A DNA stretch of 61,808 bases from Zetaproteobacteria bacterium (GCA_002747015.1 NVXI01000002.1:171068-232875); one strand, 5' to 3'. Shown: positions 1 to 8,770, counted from the stretch's first letter. The notes: generated from the sequence alone by a model not told the origin. Numbers and translations are program-made.

Positions 1-1322
1 CGCCGATCTCTTGTTGGATCCGATATGCTTGAACTGGCACATGTTGGGTTACCATTTTCACCCAAGGGCGATTCATTAGGGATAGTATTATCTATTTCAT
101 ATCGATAGACATCATAACGTGTGCCGCCCAGCAATGAGCCAGGTAGTGCAACACCATGATTGGTTAGCCAATAATCCAGCAACTCAACATTGGTAATGCC
201 ATTGCCCAAACGTGGACTACCATCTCCAGTCTGTGCACATGTACCAAGGGAGAAGCAAGAGTCCCTTGGAAGAGCAACAGTTTCGCTACCAACCGGCGGG
301 TCATCCAATTGGTTCAATCGACATTGATTGGGTAGATGTGTTTTCCCCTTTGTTACATTGGCTGATGGTGCAAAATTAGGATCATTTTTTTTATTGGTAA
401 GCGGTGGGTCATAAATATCAAAACGCATATTTATTCCAACATGTGCCGATACCGCCTGCCCTGGCCTAATATCTACAACGGTAGAAACACATTGTGTGTT
501 TGGCTCCACCAAACCTAAAATACAACGTAAATATGCCGTCCCATTAGGATTACCACATAGACCACTGCCTGAACCAGCTGGAGGATCTAAAAACCCAAAA
601 TCACCAGGAGACCATGACGAGCCAGAGCCTTTACTCTTCATAAGGATTTGCTGTCCAATAATAGATATATAATCACCACCATAGGGAGCAACCTGAGATT
701 CATATGGGTTACAAATAGCCATTGGCGGAAAGTTACAAATGCTACTTGAAAATCCAGCCATTGCCTGAGGCGCAACAGATGCATCTTCACGGAAATCAGG
801 TATAAACATACCAGCTATAGGAAAGAGAATAAAATCCTCGGTTTCTGTCGTTGCATTAACCAAAATAAATTGTACGCGCGTATCTGCCTCTGCTTGCGTT
901 ATACCATCACAGCTAAGCGCACCCGCTTCGTATGTACATAGGACATTGTCACCAACGATTGGCGAATAAACCCCAGGATCGGGATCATCGGCAATTACAT
1001 CAAGAAATAAAAGGCTCTGAACACCAACACTTGTATCTCCGGATAGAGAAAAACGAAATCCCGTATTCAGTAATGCATCACGCTGTCCATCACCAACAGC
1101 GGCACGTATTGCGCGTTGAATTGCCCCAACCTCTCTGTCTAACTCCGCCGCGGCGGCCAAGGCAACATTATCAACATAAGATTGTGATTGGGAATGAAGA
1201 TTGTAAATCCGCCCAACATCAAAAACAAGCCCCGCGAAGCCCATAAGAAAGGCAAACATAATTACTGTGAATATTGTCACAGCACCACTTGTATCCCGAA
1301 AAAAATTGCTATAGTTACGCAA
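1..1322 (-). CDS. TadG-like Flp pilus assembly protein (C-terminus beyond left edge)
   Basis: The minus strand is open from the left edge to about 1322. It reads as a membrane-anchored, mostly extracytoplasmic protein. The N-terminus has a short basic stretch, then GAVTIF and one hydrophobic helix ending FAGLVFDVGRIYNL, the signature of the TadE/TadG N-terminal domain. After the helix comes an Ala-rich YVDNVALAAAAELDRE segment and a long domain with many Cys and Gly residues. No ATG lies in frame near the start. TTG at 1322 gives an N-terminus MRNYSNFFRDTSGAVTIF that fits the family, but the GAGG just upstream is too close to be a good ribosome site, so the start is uncertain. It follows cpaC and the small lipoprotein in the same direction. 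Family assignment is good; the C-terminal function is not visible. Confidence 0.8.
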   Translation of the reverse strand, partial: MRNYSNFFRDTSGAVTIFTVIMFAFLMGFAGLVFDVGRIYNLHSQSQSYVDNVALAAAAELDREVGAIQRAIRAAVGDGQRDALLNTGFRFSLSGDTSVGVQSLLFLDVIADDPDPGVYSPIVGDNVLCTYEAGALSCDGITQAEADTRVQFILVNATTETEDFILFPIAGMFIPDFREDASVAPQAMAGFSSSICNFPPMAICNPYESQVAPYGGDYISIIGQQILMKSKGSGSSWSPGDFGFLDPPAGSGSGLCGNPNGTAYLRCILGLVEPNTQCVSTVVDIRPGQAVSAHVGINMRFDIYDPPLTNKKNDPNFAPSANVTKGKTHLPNQCRLNQLDDPPVGSETVALPRDSCFSLGTCAQTGDGSPRLGNGITNVELLDYWLTNHGVALPGSLLGGTRYDVYRYEIDNTIPNESPLGENGNPTCASSSISDPTRDR

Positions 1323-1392
1323 TACCTCTATTACAACCTCGTTTAAATATAGTGTTATGGTGATATAAAGAATTATTTTTACTCTAATTTAC

Positions 1393-1671
1393 TTAGCCAC
1401 CGCCACTGGAAGATGACGTGCTCTCCACTTCAGCCTTTTCAGCCTTATCTGATAAATAACGATCTTGAGCCAAAGCGGTACGCGCACCACTATGGGACAC
1501 AGTACGTAGACCACCGGGCGAGTCTGGGTTTACAATTTGTGCTGCAATGTTCTGTTTCACCGAATTACCAAATTCAATTGACTTCTTTCCCGCTTGGTCA
1601 TGGGGCATACACCCAAATAAAAGAAGGCTACAAAATGAAAGGCGAAAAAATGTTTGTGTCTGTTTTATCAT
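1393..1671 (-). CDS. Small Tad-locus lipoprotein
   Basis: A 92-residue lipoprotein. The signal peptide ends in lipobox LLLFGC, with Cys21 as the lipidation site. The short mature part contains FGNSVKQNIAAQIVNPDSP and RTALAQDRYLSDKAEKAE, and ends in a Ser/Gly tail. The pattern of phenylalanine-glycine, a polar stretch, Asn-Ile-Ala-Ala and Asn-Pro resembles the C-terminal part of CpaD, and the tiny lipoproteins found beside the secretin in many Tad loci. It overlaps the stop of cpaC by four bases (ATGA), so it is probably translationally coupled to it. A role as secretin pilotin or partner is inferred from position only. Confidence 0.75.
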   Translation of the reverse strand: MIKQTQTFFRLSFCSLLLFGCMPHDQAGKKSIEFGNSVKQNIAAQIVNPDSPGGLRTVSHSGARTALAQDRYLSDKAEKAEVESTSSSSGGG

Positions 1672-3113
1672 GGTAAGATATATCCGTATGGTCCATCAAT
1701 GCCAGCTGCTTGACTTATTACAGCCTTCTCTTCAATTTGCCCCATCATGAACAAATCGAACTCTGATGGAGGAAGAGCATGATCTGTTGGTAATGATAGA
1801 GCCCGTTCTGTTACAGGTTGAACAAGATGGACTTGTATAATAATAACCAATTCAGTTTGATTACTCATAAAATCTGTGGAGCGCGCCAAAGCGCCAATAA
1901 TAGGAATATCTCCAAGCCCTGGTATGGCGCGCACCAAATCTGCGAAGTTATCTTCAATCAGGCCAGCAATCGCGAAGCTTTGACCATCAATCAGCTCAAC
2001 AGTTGTACTTGCGCGACGAACTTTTAAACCGGGAATAACGATTGATCCTGTCGTGACTGAAACAGTGGGATCAATCGCACTAACCTCCGCCTCCAGCACC
2101 AAATTAATAATATCCTTACCCACGACTGTCGGGGTGAAAGACAAGCCAACACCAAACTCCTTAAACTCAACTGTAATTGCAGACCCACCGCCAGCATCGC
2201 TATCCTGTGAAACAGGAATTGGAAATTCTCCACCAGCAAGAAAACTTGCATTGTTACCAGACAGAGCAATTATGTTTGGCTCTGCCAAAGTGCGAATAAA
2301 CCCCTTAGACTCCAGCATATCAACGGTACTCGTAAGTGTAAAATCTCCTGAAATCACATTGGCAACAGCGCTCACAAAGGATCCGGGGTTAACCCCGTCA
2401 CCACTCGATACAGTAAAACTGTCACTACCACTGTTCAAATTAAAGATATTAGTAAACCCAATATCTTTTAAAACCGTACGCTTAACCTCAGCAAAACGTA
2501 CCTTTAATAAAACCTGCTGCGAGCCATAGACGCTTAGCATATTAATTACCTTACCAGGTGCATATTGCTCCGCAATAGATACAATTTGGTGTAAACGATC
2601 TGAACTAGACACCTGACCACCGAGAACAATAGATGGTCCAGCTGGTCTAACTTCAATGACATCACCGGGGGATAGCTCAAATAATTTTTTCTTTAGAGCT
2701 TCAATGTCATAACTCACAACGATGTCAATAACGGTGACAACATTCCCCTCCTCATCTCTAACAGTTAAGTTCGTCGAGCCAATTTGTTTTCCCAAAATAT
2801 AAAGTGAACGACTTGATAACGCGACGACATCAGCAATGTCAGGGTTTCCTATAGAGAGTTCTTTATAAGGTAAATGTATTTTCAGAAACTGTGATTTATT
2901 AACCGGAATCACAAGCTCGCCGCCATATATTTCACCTTTCTCAATAGATACCACTGTGGAATAAGATCTAGGCTTATCCTCGGCCAATAACACCGCAGGC
3001 AAAATAAGTAACGCCAAAAGCAATATTAAGAACTGCAGGGAAGATCTCCCATAACTAAAAAATAATGTATTATCCAAAACGTCCAGGCTCCCACCTAATT
3101 GTTCAATTTTCAC
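1668..3113 (-). CDS. cpaC: Flp pilus outer-membrane secretin CpaC/RcpA
   Basis: A 481-residue member of the type II/III secretin family that forms the outer-membrane channel for the Flp pilus. A hydrophobic export segment spans about residues 27-44. It is followed by the pilus-specific N-terminal domain (LPYKELSIGNPDIADVVAL, LYILGKQIGSTNLTVRD) and a BON-like segment. The secretin core begins near GSQQVLLKVRFAEVKR and ends with VELIDGQSFAIAGLIEDN and TELVIIIQVHLVQP. The start is GTG at 3113 without a convincing ribosome site. A TTG at 3077 lies behind GGTGGGAG and would give a more usual signal peptide, so the N-terminus may be 12 residues shorter. It sits between cpaB and the small lipoprotein. 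Confidence 0.93.
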   Translation of the reverse strand: MKIEQLGGSLDVLDNTLFFSYGRSSLQFLILLLALLILPAVLLAEDKPRSYSTVVSIEKGEIYGGELVIPVNKSQFLKIHLPYKELSIGNPDIADVVALSSRSLYILGKQIGSTNLTVRDEEGNVVTVIDIVVSYDIEALKKKLFELSPGDVIEVRPAGPSIVLGGQVSSSDRLHQIVSIAEQYAPGKVINMLSVYGSQQVLLKVRFAEVKRTVLKDIGFTNIFNLNSGSDSFTVSSGDGVNPGSFVSAVANVISGDFTLTSTVDMLESKGFIRTLAEPNIIALSGNNASFLAGGEFPIPVSQDSDAGGGSAITVEFKEFGVGLSFTPTVVGKDIINLVLEAEVSAIDPTVSVTTGSIVIPGLKVRRASTTVELIDGQSFAIAGLIEDNFADLVRAIPGLGDIPIIGALARSTDFMSNQTELVIIIQVHLVQPVTERALSLPTDHALPPSEFDLFMMGQIEEKAVISQAAGIDGPYGYILP

Positions 3114-3124
3114 TAAGTTAATTG

Positions 3125-3961
3125 TTAATTTGGTACTCGAGTACTATCAACTTTTGTCCCTCTGCGAACATTTACAAAATACCCTCTAGACCCCGTCGTT
3201 TTTACTTTACTTTTAATGCGAACATCTCCGGAAAGGTCATTCACCGAGACTCTGGAAACTGCCGCCTCATCATTATTATTATGATTACGAAGAGATAGAC
3301 TAAGGGTACCAATTTGCTGCGCTAGAGCTAATTTTTGCGCTTCTACCGGCTCAACTTCTACAGTAACGGTCCGCGCAACAACTGGCTTACTACTGCTCTC
3401 ATCTGTTAATTGATCAATACCAAGAATAACGACATTTTGAAGTATAACATCGGTAATCAATTTTTTATCTGCCTCACCAACATTTCTTGTCAACATGACA
3501 TCCACATGGTCACCTGGTAACAGAAAACCAGCGACGCCACTGACATCATTTATACTTATAGAAACAGCACGCTTATTTTTGGAAACTTTCCTAGATAACG
3601 TTGCCCTGCCGCCATAACCTGAAATTTTTTGTTTAAAGATTGGCTCGCCTTTATGAATTGAACTAATCACAATCCTTTCAGCCTTTTTTCCCTCTTTATC
3701 TTTTAGAAGATCATCAACATCCGTAAAAACACCTTCTGGTATTGAACGTTTTGGCCACTCGGCATATTCCAGATAATCCATTATAAGGTTACTGCCGAAT
3801 GGGAGATCCCTGTTCGCCACAACAATTTTAACAACTTCAATGTTCGGTTTATATATTTTTGCTACAGATCCATCTGAACCATTCTTATATTGACTCATAA
3901 GAAATACAGACACTGATGCTAAAAAAATACCGATGAATAAGTGTACTATTGAGCGACGCAC
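3125..3961 (-). CDS. cpaB: Flp pilus assembly protein CpaB/RcpC
   Basis: A 278-residue protein with one N-terminal membrane helix (HLFIGIFLASVSVFLM), an SAF domain near residues 43-75 (IVVANRDLPFGSNLIMDYLE), and the RcpC/CpaB C-terminal domain (SINDVSGVAGFLLPGDHVDV). CpaB is a periplasmic factor of Tad systems that helps assemble or stabilise the secretin. The start is GTG at 3961, supported by AGAGGA about eight bases upstream. The cpaC start lies 11 bases past its stop. The C-terminal tail is basic and Arg-rich. Confidence 0.93.
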   Translation of the reverse strand: MRRSIVHLFIGIFLASVSVFLMSQYKNGSDGSVAKIYKPNIEVVKIVVANRDLPFGSNLIMDYLEYAEWPKRSIPEGVFTDVDDLLKDKEGKKAERIVISSIHKGEPIFKQKISGYGGRATLSRKVSKNKRAVSISINDVSGVAGFLLPGDHVDVMLTRNVGEADKKLITDVILQNVVILGIDQLTDESSSKPVVARTVTVEVEPVEAQKLALAQQIGTLSLSLRNHNNNDEAAVSRVSVNDLSGDVRIKSKVKTTGSRGYFVNVRRGTKVDSTRVPN

Positions 3962-4027
3962 AGAAATTTCCTCTACTTAATACTTAAATTTTAAAATAAC
4001 AAAAATTATAATTAATACTCATTGCTT

Positions 4028-4261
4028 TTAAGGACGCGCAAAACTTCCGGCTGCTGGGGTTGGGCTTGCTGCAATATTGGTTGCAAATCCATCCGTTTGG
4101 GTGGCCGTCGCATCTCCTAAATCACGAGTTGCAGTCATCATGAATGTGGTGATAACGATACCGGCAAGCACAACAACTGCCGCTATGCCGACCCACTCAA
4201 TGGTGACGACCCCTCTTTCATCGGAGATGTATCTTCGCGCTAAATCTCTAAATTTTTTCAT
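4028..4261 (-). CDS. Flp family type IVb pilin (copy 1)
   Basis: A 77-residue pilin precursor. ATG at 4261 is chosen because AGAAAGGA lies eight bases upstream; the longer reading frame has no such site. A short basic leader ends at Gly17. The mature protein starts VVTIEW and continues with one long hydrophobic helix (VGIAAVVVLAGIVITTFM), so the prepilin peptidase site and the Glu at mature position 5 are present. The residue after Glu is Trp, where Flp pilins usually have Tyr. The end is Pro/Ala-rich. It is a close paralogue of the pilin just upstream and lies directly before cpaB. Confidence 0.9.
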   Translation of the reverse strand: MKKFRDLARRYISDERGVVTIEWVGIAAVVVLAGIVITTFMMTATRDLGDATATQTDGFATNIAASPTPAAGSFARP

Positions 4262-4355
4262 TGGACTATTCCTTTCTAGGGTATGGTTAGTTAAGCACAG
4301 AATGTGCAAGGTTAAAACAGGTGAATATCACTGCATGCACGCAGAGATAGTAAAA

Positions 4356-4565
4356 TTACGGAGGTGGTGGAGGTGCTATATTCGCACTTGCAGCGTCCAT
4401 ATTATCGGCAACTGCATCACCAAGATCACGAGCACTTACCATTATAAACGCGCTAATAATGATACCGGCAAGGGCAACAACGGCCGTTATCCCTATCCAT
4501 TCAACGGTTACAAGACCACTCTCTTCAGATATGTATTTACGTATAAATATGCGAACCTTTTTCAT
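4356..4565 (-). CDS. Flp family type IVb pilin (copy 2)
   Basis: A 69-residue pilin precursor. ATG at 4565 is chosen for the AGAAGGGAG eight bases upstream. The leader ends at Gly17 and the mature protein begins LVTVEW, followed by a hydrophobic helix (GITAVVALAGIIISAFIM), RDLGDAV, and a C-terminus of six prolines. It shares the MKK...RKYISEESG leader pattern and the Glu-Trp pair with copy 1, so the two are a tandem duplication. This is the first gene of the visible Tad transcript. The prepilin peptidase gene is not in the window. Confidence 0.9.
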   Translation of the reverse strand: MKKVRIFIRKYISEESGLVTVEWIGITAVVALAGIIISAFIMVSARDLGDAVADNMDAASANIAPPPPP

Positions 4566-4596
4566 TTGACAGCTCCCTTCTAAATGAATCCCGACC

Positions 4597-4626
4597 GTTA
4601 TAATTCTCCTCTCAAACATTTAACAA
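4597..4626 (-). promoter_or_regulatory. Candidate sigma70 promoter for the Tad/Flp operon
   Basis: On the minus strand TTGTTA and TATAAC are separated by 18 bases, with the -10 about 30 bases upstream of the pilin start at 4565. The match was made by eye and the spacing is one base longer than ideal. No CtrA-type TTAA-N7-TTAA site was seen nearby. Confidence 0.4.
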
Positions 4627-4888
4627 AAGGTAAAAGAGTACTGGTGTATGCTACTATGGGTTTTTTCATATACTTAAGCATAAGATCGCTGTTTTAATGG
4701 GGGACTTTTTACGACAGATCATTTTCTCTCCCTAATCTTGTCTGGAAAATTATAGAGAGAAAACCCAATTAGATACTAAAAGAGGCCACTAGAATATTAA
4801 CCTAGCAGCCCTATAAAGTGTTAGTTACATACAGTATCTTCAATTGTTAAGCCTGTAACATCATAGAACGTTATAACTTGTACAAAGT
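4627..4888. other. AT-rich intergenic stretch between the Tad operon and the orphan gene
   Basis: Together with the two candidate promoters flanking it, this is the largest gap without a gene in the window (about 390 bases between the two start codons, or 336 if the longer pilin frame is used). It is AT-rich and has no ORF, tRNA or strong hairpin that I can support. It probably serves as a divergent promoter region. Confidence 0.5.
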
Positions 4889-4917
4889 TTGACCAAACAT
4901 ACGAATAGTAATATATG
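4889..4917 (+). promoter_or_regulatory. Candidate sigma70 promoter of the 490-residue orphan gene
   Basis: TTGACC and TATATG are separated by 17 bases, with the -10 about 39 bases before the GTG start at 4956. A perfect TATAAT also occurs at 4922-4927 but has no matching -35. Judged by eye. Confidence 0.45.
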
Positions 4918-4955
4918 TAAATATAATACTATTTTATAATTAAATAACAATATGG

Positions 4956-6428
4956 GTGAATAGAGTGCAGTTAACTTTCAATCAGAAAACAAATTTTATT
5001 CAATACATATCGAGACCTCAAAACTGGACAAACTTATTCAATCTTCCATTATTAATGGATGAAACTAGAAAATGGTCGTCGCAGAAGATGGATGGATTAG
5101 ATGTATCTAGCAACCCTGAAGGCAATAAAGCAAAAATCACATTTGAGGATAACGGAACAACCCTATTAATTGATCGCAGCAAGAGCAATAAAATTAAAAT
5201 TACAGATGAACATGGAGATGCGCTGTACTTTACAAACGATACATTTAAAACAAAAAACAATATGATTTCTGACGTATCTTCTTTTAGTTCTTCCACAGAA
5301 TTTGGAATAGACGATCCTGAGGCACATGTTGCGATTATCGATAATCTTGGCATCGTCTGCCGCTTCAATAATGATGGGACGAAAGCTATTTTTATCGAAG
5401 ACCTTGGACAAAAGGTATCTTTTTTCAGTAATAGTGAGCATGTACAAAAGGAACAGCTAGCTGGCCGTTTCCTTCATAAAATATCAATAGACAGAAGTGA
5501 AACAAAAAAATGGGCGTTACCCCCTGAAAATGCAATCATCTTTGCCAAGCTTATTGTTGCAAAAGACCTTAACATTGAACCAAATTTACAATGCCTTAAT
5601 GAGCTGGACGAAGAAAAAGCTGGGACAATCCTCGCCGAATTTCTTAAGGAAGAATACGTTGATGACTGGGATGGTCCCGAACAATGGAGACCTAAAAAAG
5701 AAGGTATTAAAAAATCTGCCGACTTATCTAAGGCTGAAAAAAAGTGGGATGATACCACAGAATTCACTGGATACACGGCACACTTACCAACGGCATTTGC
5801 CATCCACCATACAAATACAGGCTTTGATATTTTAACATCCAGCGACAATAAAGATGCTATATGGACACATGGGGATATTCTAAACACAGCACAAACTGAA
5901 GGTGTTCATCCCATACAAACTATTAATGAAAAAACAGCAGCCCATAGCCTGCTCCATATGCTTTCAAGAGGGCATACGACAACCAACCACATAGGTCAGG
6001 ACTGGAATTTTATCGTATTAGAGTCCCCTGCCGCCAAAACAATAACCCAACATACCAATACTATCGCGCAAAACAATTTCGGATTAACGAGCAATGATTA
6101 TGTTGCGTTGAATTATAACGAGAACACATGCTTGATTGCTATGGAGAAGGAAACACTTGAGCGTGTCAGATGTTCCTATGCGGCAAGCCTAGAAATGATA
6201 AAACTCATCGAAGATAACTCTCAAGATATTACAATATTAGAAGAACTAATTGATCAAGGTGCCGACTATAAATATATAGATATTGAAGCTGTGCATTCTG
6301 GGAAAACATTCTCGACAATCATGAAGCAGTACCAAAGCACAAAGCTTCTGAAGGCATTAGAAGAAATCCAAGGTGGGCATTTAGAACTTAGCGAAGGCGA
6401 CACACTCACTGAAACAATCGAGCCATAA
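4956..6428 (+). CDS. Unrecognised 490-residue cytoplasmic protein
   Basis: I do not recognise this protein. It starts with GTG at 4956; an ATG four bases earlier hits a stop at once, and no strong ribosome site is visible. There is no signal peptide and no membrane helix. The first about 170 residues are Asn/Asp-rich with short alternating polar and hydrophobic runs that suggest a beta-rich fold. The middle holds an acidic patch (EEYVDDWDGPEQWRPKKEG). Near residues 425-470, ELIDQGADYKYIDIEAVHSG followed by KLLKALEEI loosely resembles a divergent ankyrin repeat. It stands alone between the Tad locus and a gene remnant. Function unknown. Confidence 0.75.
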   Translation: MNRVQLTFNQKTNFIQYISRPQNWTNLFNLPLLMDETRKWSSQKMDGLDVSSNPEGNKAKITFEDNGTTLLIDRSKSNKIKITDEHGDALYFTNDTFKTKNNMISDVSSFSSSTEFGIDDPEAHVAIIDNLGIVCRFNNDGTKAIFIEDLGQKVSFFSNSEHVQKEQLAGRFLHKISIDRSETKKWALPPENAIIFAKLIVAKDLNIEPNLQCLNELDEEKAGTILAEFLKEEYVDDWDGPEQWRPKKEGIKKSADLSKAEKKWDDTTEFTGYTAHLPTAFAIHHTNTGFDILTSSDNKDAIWTHGDILNTAQTEGVHPIQTINEKTAAHSLLHMLSRGHTTTNHIGQDWNFIVLESPAAKTITQHTNTIAQNNFGLTSNDYVALNYNENTCLIAMEKETLERVRCSYAASLEMIKLIEDNSQDITILEELIDQGADYKYIDIEAVHSGKTFSTIMKQYQSTKLLKALEEIQGGHLELSEGDTLTETIEP

Positions 6429-6535
6429 AATATTACAAACTAAATCCAGCACTATGCAACAGGCACTTTATAATATGATCCAAAAGCCCTTCTGTAATCA
6501 GCCTAATTAAAAAGCTTAGGTGATAATTTTCTAGA

Positions 6536-6700
6536 TTTCCAACAAAAGACTGTACCAACCAATATGCGTCGGATTGATCAAGACAGCCATCATTGCAGAT
6601 ATGCGCTATATTCTCACTGCCTGCAGGCTTGGGATTTGCCGTTGGCCTTTTGATCGCAGCACTTGCAAAATTGTGGGATTTACCGCATCTTGCCTTCTAG
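6536..6700 (+). pseudogene. Possible frameshifted 3' remnant of a membrane-protein gene
   Basis: Two adjacent frames look protein-like but are not continuous. One reads YQPICVGLIKTAIIADMRY and ILTA, then loses its character. The next frame, open from 6578 to a TAG at 6698-6700, ends LPAGLGFAVGLLIAALAKLW then DLPHLAF, which looks like the last membrane helix and tail of a real protein. The TAG abuts the ATG of the CoA-transferase, as expected for the last codons of an upstream operon gene that has since decayed. The parent family is not identified and the call is tentative. Confidence 0.3.
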
Positions 6701-7936
6701 ATGACAAAAGCACTCGAAAATATCAGGGTTTTGGACCTTAGCCGCGTTTTGGCAGGGCCATTCTGTACGCAGATGCTTGGCGATTTAGGCGCCGAGGTTA
6801 TTAAGGTCGAGCGCCCCGGAACTGGCGATGACACGCGCGCTTGGGGGCCCCCATTTGTAAAAGATGCCAACGGCAAAAACACAAATGAGAGCGCGTACTA
6901 CCTTTCCTGCAATCGCAATAAAAAATCAATTGCCATTGATATTGCTACACAGGAGGGTCAAAAGGTTATCCGCGGCCTCATCGCAAAATCCGATATTCTC
7001 ATTGAAAACTTCAAAGTTGACGGTTTGAAAAAATACGGCCTTTCTTACGATGACCTTAAAGATGAGTTCCCGAGCCTCATATATTGCTCAATCACTGGCT
7101 TTGGACAGAATGGACCAATGGCCAGTGAGCCGGGTTATGATTTTCTGGCTCAAGCAATGACGGGCCTCATGACTTGCACAGGTGAGCCGGGCAGCCCGCC
7201 CATGAAAGTTGGCGTGGCCTTAAGCGATGTTATAACAGGTCTAAATGCCGCAGTGGGAATTCTCGCAGCGCTTAACCACCGCACTGAAAGCGGCAAAGGT
7301 CAGCATATTGATGTCGCCCTAACTGATTGCACATTGGCGAGCCTAACCAATATCGCGCAATATTACCTGACATCAGGGCAAAATGCGCCACGCCAAGGCA
7401 ACGCCCACTCAACGATCGTGCCTTACCAAGCTTTTGAAGCGAAGGACGGACACATCATCCTAGCAGTGGGTAATGACGGGCAGTTCAAACGCTTTGCCAA
7501 ATTTGTTAGCCATCCAGAATGGGCTGAAGATGCGCGCTTTACGCGTAACGCTGGGCGGGTTCAAAACAGAGACGTGCTTGTCCCTATGATTAAAGAAATA
7601 ATGGCGCAGCACCCTATAGGGTACTGGATAAAAGAATTGCACGCGATCAATGTACCCTGTGGGTCTGTTAACACCATGGACAAAGTGTTCGATATGGAGC
7701 AAATTCAGGCGCGCAATATGAAGATTGAGATGGATCACTCCGTGTCCCCTACGCCCGTTAACCTCGTGGGCAGCCCTTTGAACCTCTCTGAGACACCAGT
7801 TTCTTATGATAGCCCACCACCAATTTGTGGAGAGCAAACAGATGAAATTTTGGGGAAATTGCTTGATCTCTCGCCCGAAGATATTACAGAACTTAAGAAA
7901 AATGGAATTGTAGATGCGCCATCTTCTGGGGATTGA
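6701..7936 (+). CDS. CaiB/BaiF (class III) CoA-transferase
   Basis: A 411-residue class III CoA-transferase, which moves CoA between carboxylic acids through an aspartyl-CoA thioester. The N-terminus IRVLDLSRVLAGPFCTQMLG then DLGAEVIKVE is the family hallmark. Asp176 in GVALSDVITGLNAAVGILAA aligns with the catalytic Asp169 of formyl-CoA transferase. GKGQHIDVALTD and the C-terminal NLVGSPLNLSETPV region are also typical. Length is normal. The substrate cannot be assigned: succinyl-CoA:glutarate, formyl-CoA and mesaconyl-type enzymes share these motifs, and no pathway gene is adjacent. There is no clear ribosome site before the ATG; the stop of the decayed upstream frame is directly adjacent, suggesting former translational coupling. 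Confidence 0.93.
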   Translation: MTKALENIRVLDLSRVLAGPFCTQMLGDLGAEVIKVERPGTGDDTRAWGPPFVKDANGKNTNESAYYLSCNRNKKSIAIDIATQEGQKVIRGLIAKSDILIENFKVDGLKKYGLSYDDLKDEFPSLIYCSITGFGQNGPMASEPGYDFLAQAMTGLMTCTGEPGSPPMKVGVALSDVITGLNAAVGILAALNHRTESGKGQHIDVALTDCTLASLTNIAQYYLTSGQNAPRQGNAHSTIVPYQAFEAKDGHIILAVGNDGQFKRFAKFVSHPEWAEDARFTRNAGRVQNRDVLVPMIKEIMAQHPIGYWIKELHAINVPCGSVNTMDKVFDMEQIQARNMKIEMDHSVSPTPVNLVGSPLNLSETPVSYDSPPPICGEQTDEILGKLLDLSPEDITELKKNGIVDAPSSGD

Positions 7937-8037
7937 TAAATCAGATAGCTTGGATTATACATTTAGGTCGCACCTCGCGGTTACACCATGCATCCATTCG
8001 GCTTATCGCCTTGATATATAAGAGAGATCTGAAATGA

Positions 8038-8114
8038 TGGTCGGAACGAGAGGATTTGAACCTCCGCCCCCTCGCCCCCCAGGCGAGTGCGCTACCAGAC
8101 TGCGCTACGCTCCG
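8038..8114 (-). tRNA. tRNA-Pro (anticodon GGG), CCA encoded
   Basis: On the minus strand, acceptor arm CGGAGCG pairs with CGTTCCG (one G-T). The D arm has AGTCTGGTA, the anticodon stem CTCGC/GCGAG encloses loop CTGGGGG with anticodon GGG, and the T loop is TTCAAAT. Discriminator A is followed by an encoded CCA at 8038-8040. It lies downstream of merR, a placement common in alphaproteobacteria. Confidence 0.97.
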
Positions 8115-8185
8115 ACATAATCATTTATGTGATTGTTAAAGGATATAAAAACAGAAATCAATCGGCATTCTCCCACCGGATCGTT

Positions 8186-8770
8186 CTAGTCACGTTTTTT
8201 GATCATACCACGCAGCTCTTTAAGCTCCGCTAGTACCGACTTCAAAACATCACGTTGCGCGTCATCCAACCCTTGCTTAACCTCTGCTTTAGCAGAAGTG
8301 TCAGAAATCTCCGGTGTGACATCAACACTGCGATGTGATGCCGCGGGGTCTTTTACAGATTCTCCAGAGAAATTTGCTATAATTTGCTTTTTTCCGACAT
8401 CACGCAATAATTTCTGCACACCTTTAATCGTATAGCCTTCAACGTACAGCAAACAATGAATGGCGCGTAACAAACTGAGGTCTTCGGGTCGGTAATAACG
8501 TCGCCCACCACCACGCTTTAACGGCTTCACTTGCGAAAATTTTGTTTCCCAAAATCGCAAAACATGCTGCTGCACACCAAGATCCGTTGCAACTTCACTG
8601 ATTGTACGAAAAGCAGTCGCCGATTTACGGGGACGCGCACTTTTTTGCGCTGCGCCTGCTTGGCGTGTCGTCTTATTTTCATATGCGGAAGTATCAGGCG
8701 CAACAGGCTGCTCACTTTTCGCTTCCTTATGTTGAAATAAATCCTCAGATGATTTTATATTCTTACCCAT
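8186..8770 (-). CDS. MerR-family transcriptional regulator
   Basis: A 194-residue regulator. The N-terminal about 50 residues are polar and likely disordered. A MerR helix-turn-helix domain follows ([20 protein letters not shown]) with the wing [20 protein letters not shown]. The rest is a Lys/Asp-rich tail ending in a short coiled segment, with no Cys pair for metal or redox sensing. This protein type sits directly after ihfA in many alphaproteobacteria; its target is not known to me. The start is 42 bases downstream of the ihfA stop, so the two are likely co-transcribed. Confidence 0.92.
   Translation of the reverse strand: MGKNIKSSEDLFQHKEAKSEQPVAPDTSAYENKTTRQAGAAQKSARPRKSATAFRTISEVATDLGVQQHVLRFWETKFSQVKPLKRGGGRRYYRPEDLSLLRAIHCLLYVEGYTIKGVQKLLRDVGKKQIIANFSGESVKDPAASHRSVDVTPEISDTSAKAEVKQGLDDAQRDVLKSVLAELKELRGMIKKRD

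Noticed and set aside
932..1246. Plus-strand ORF of 104 codons
   Set aside because: It lies inside the open minus-strand TadG-like frame, has His/Gln-rich composition and no protein-like motifs.
4295..4307. Small hairpin GCACA-GAA-TGTGC between the two pilin genes
   Set aside because: Five base pairs with a three-base loop and no T run; too weak to call an attenuator or terminator.
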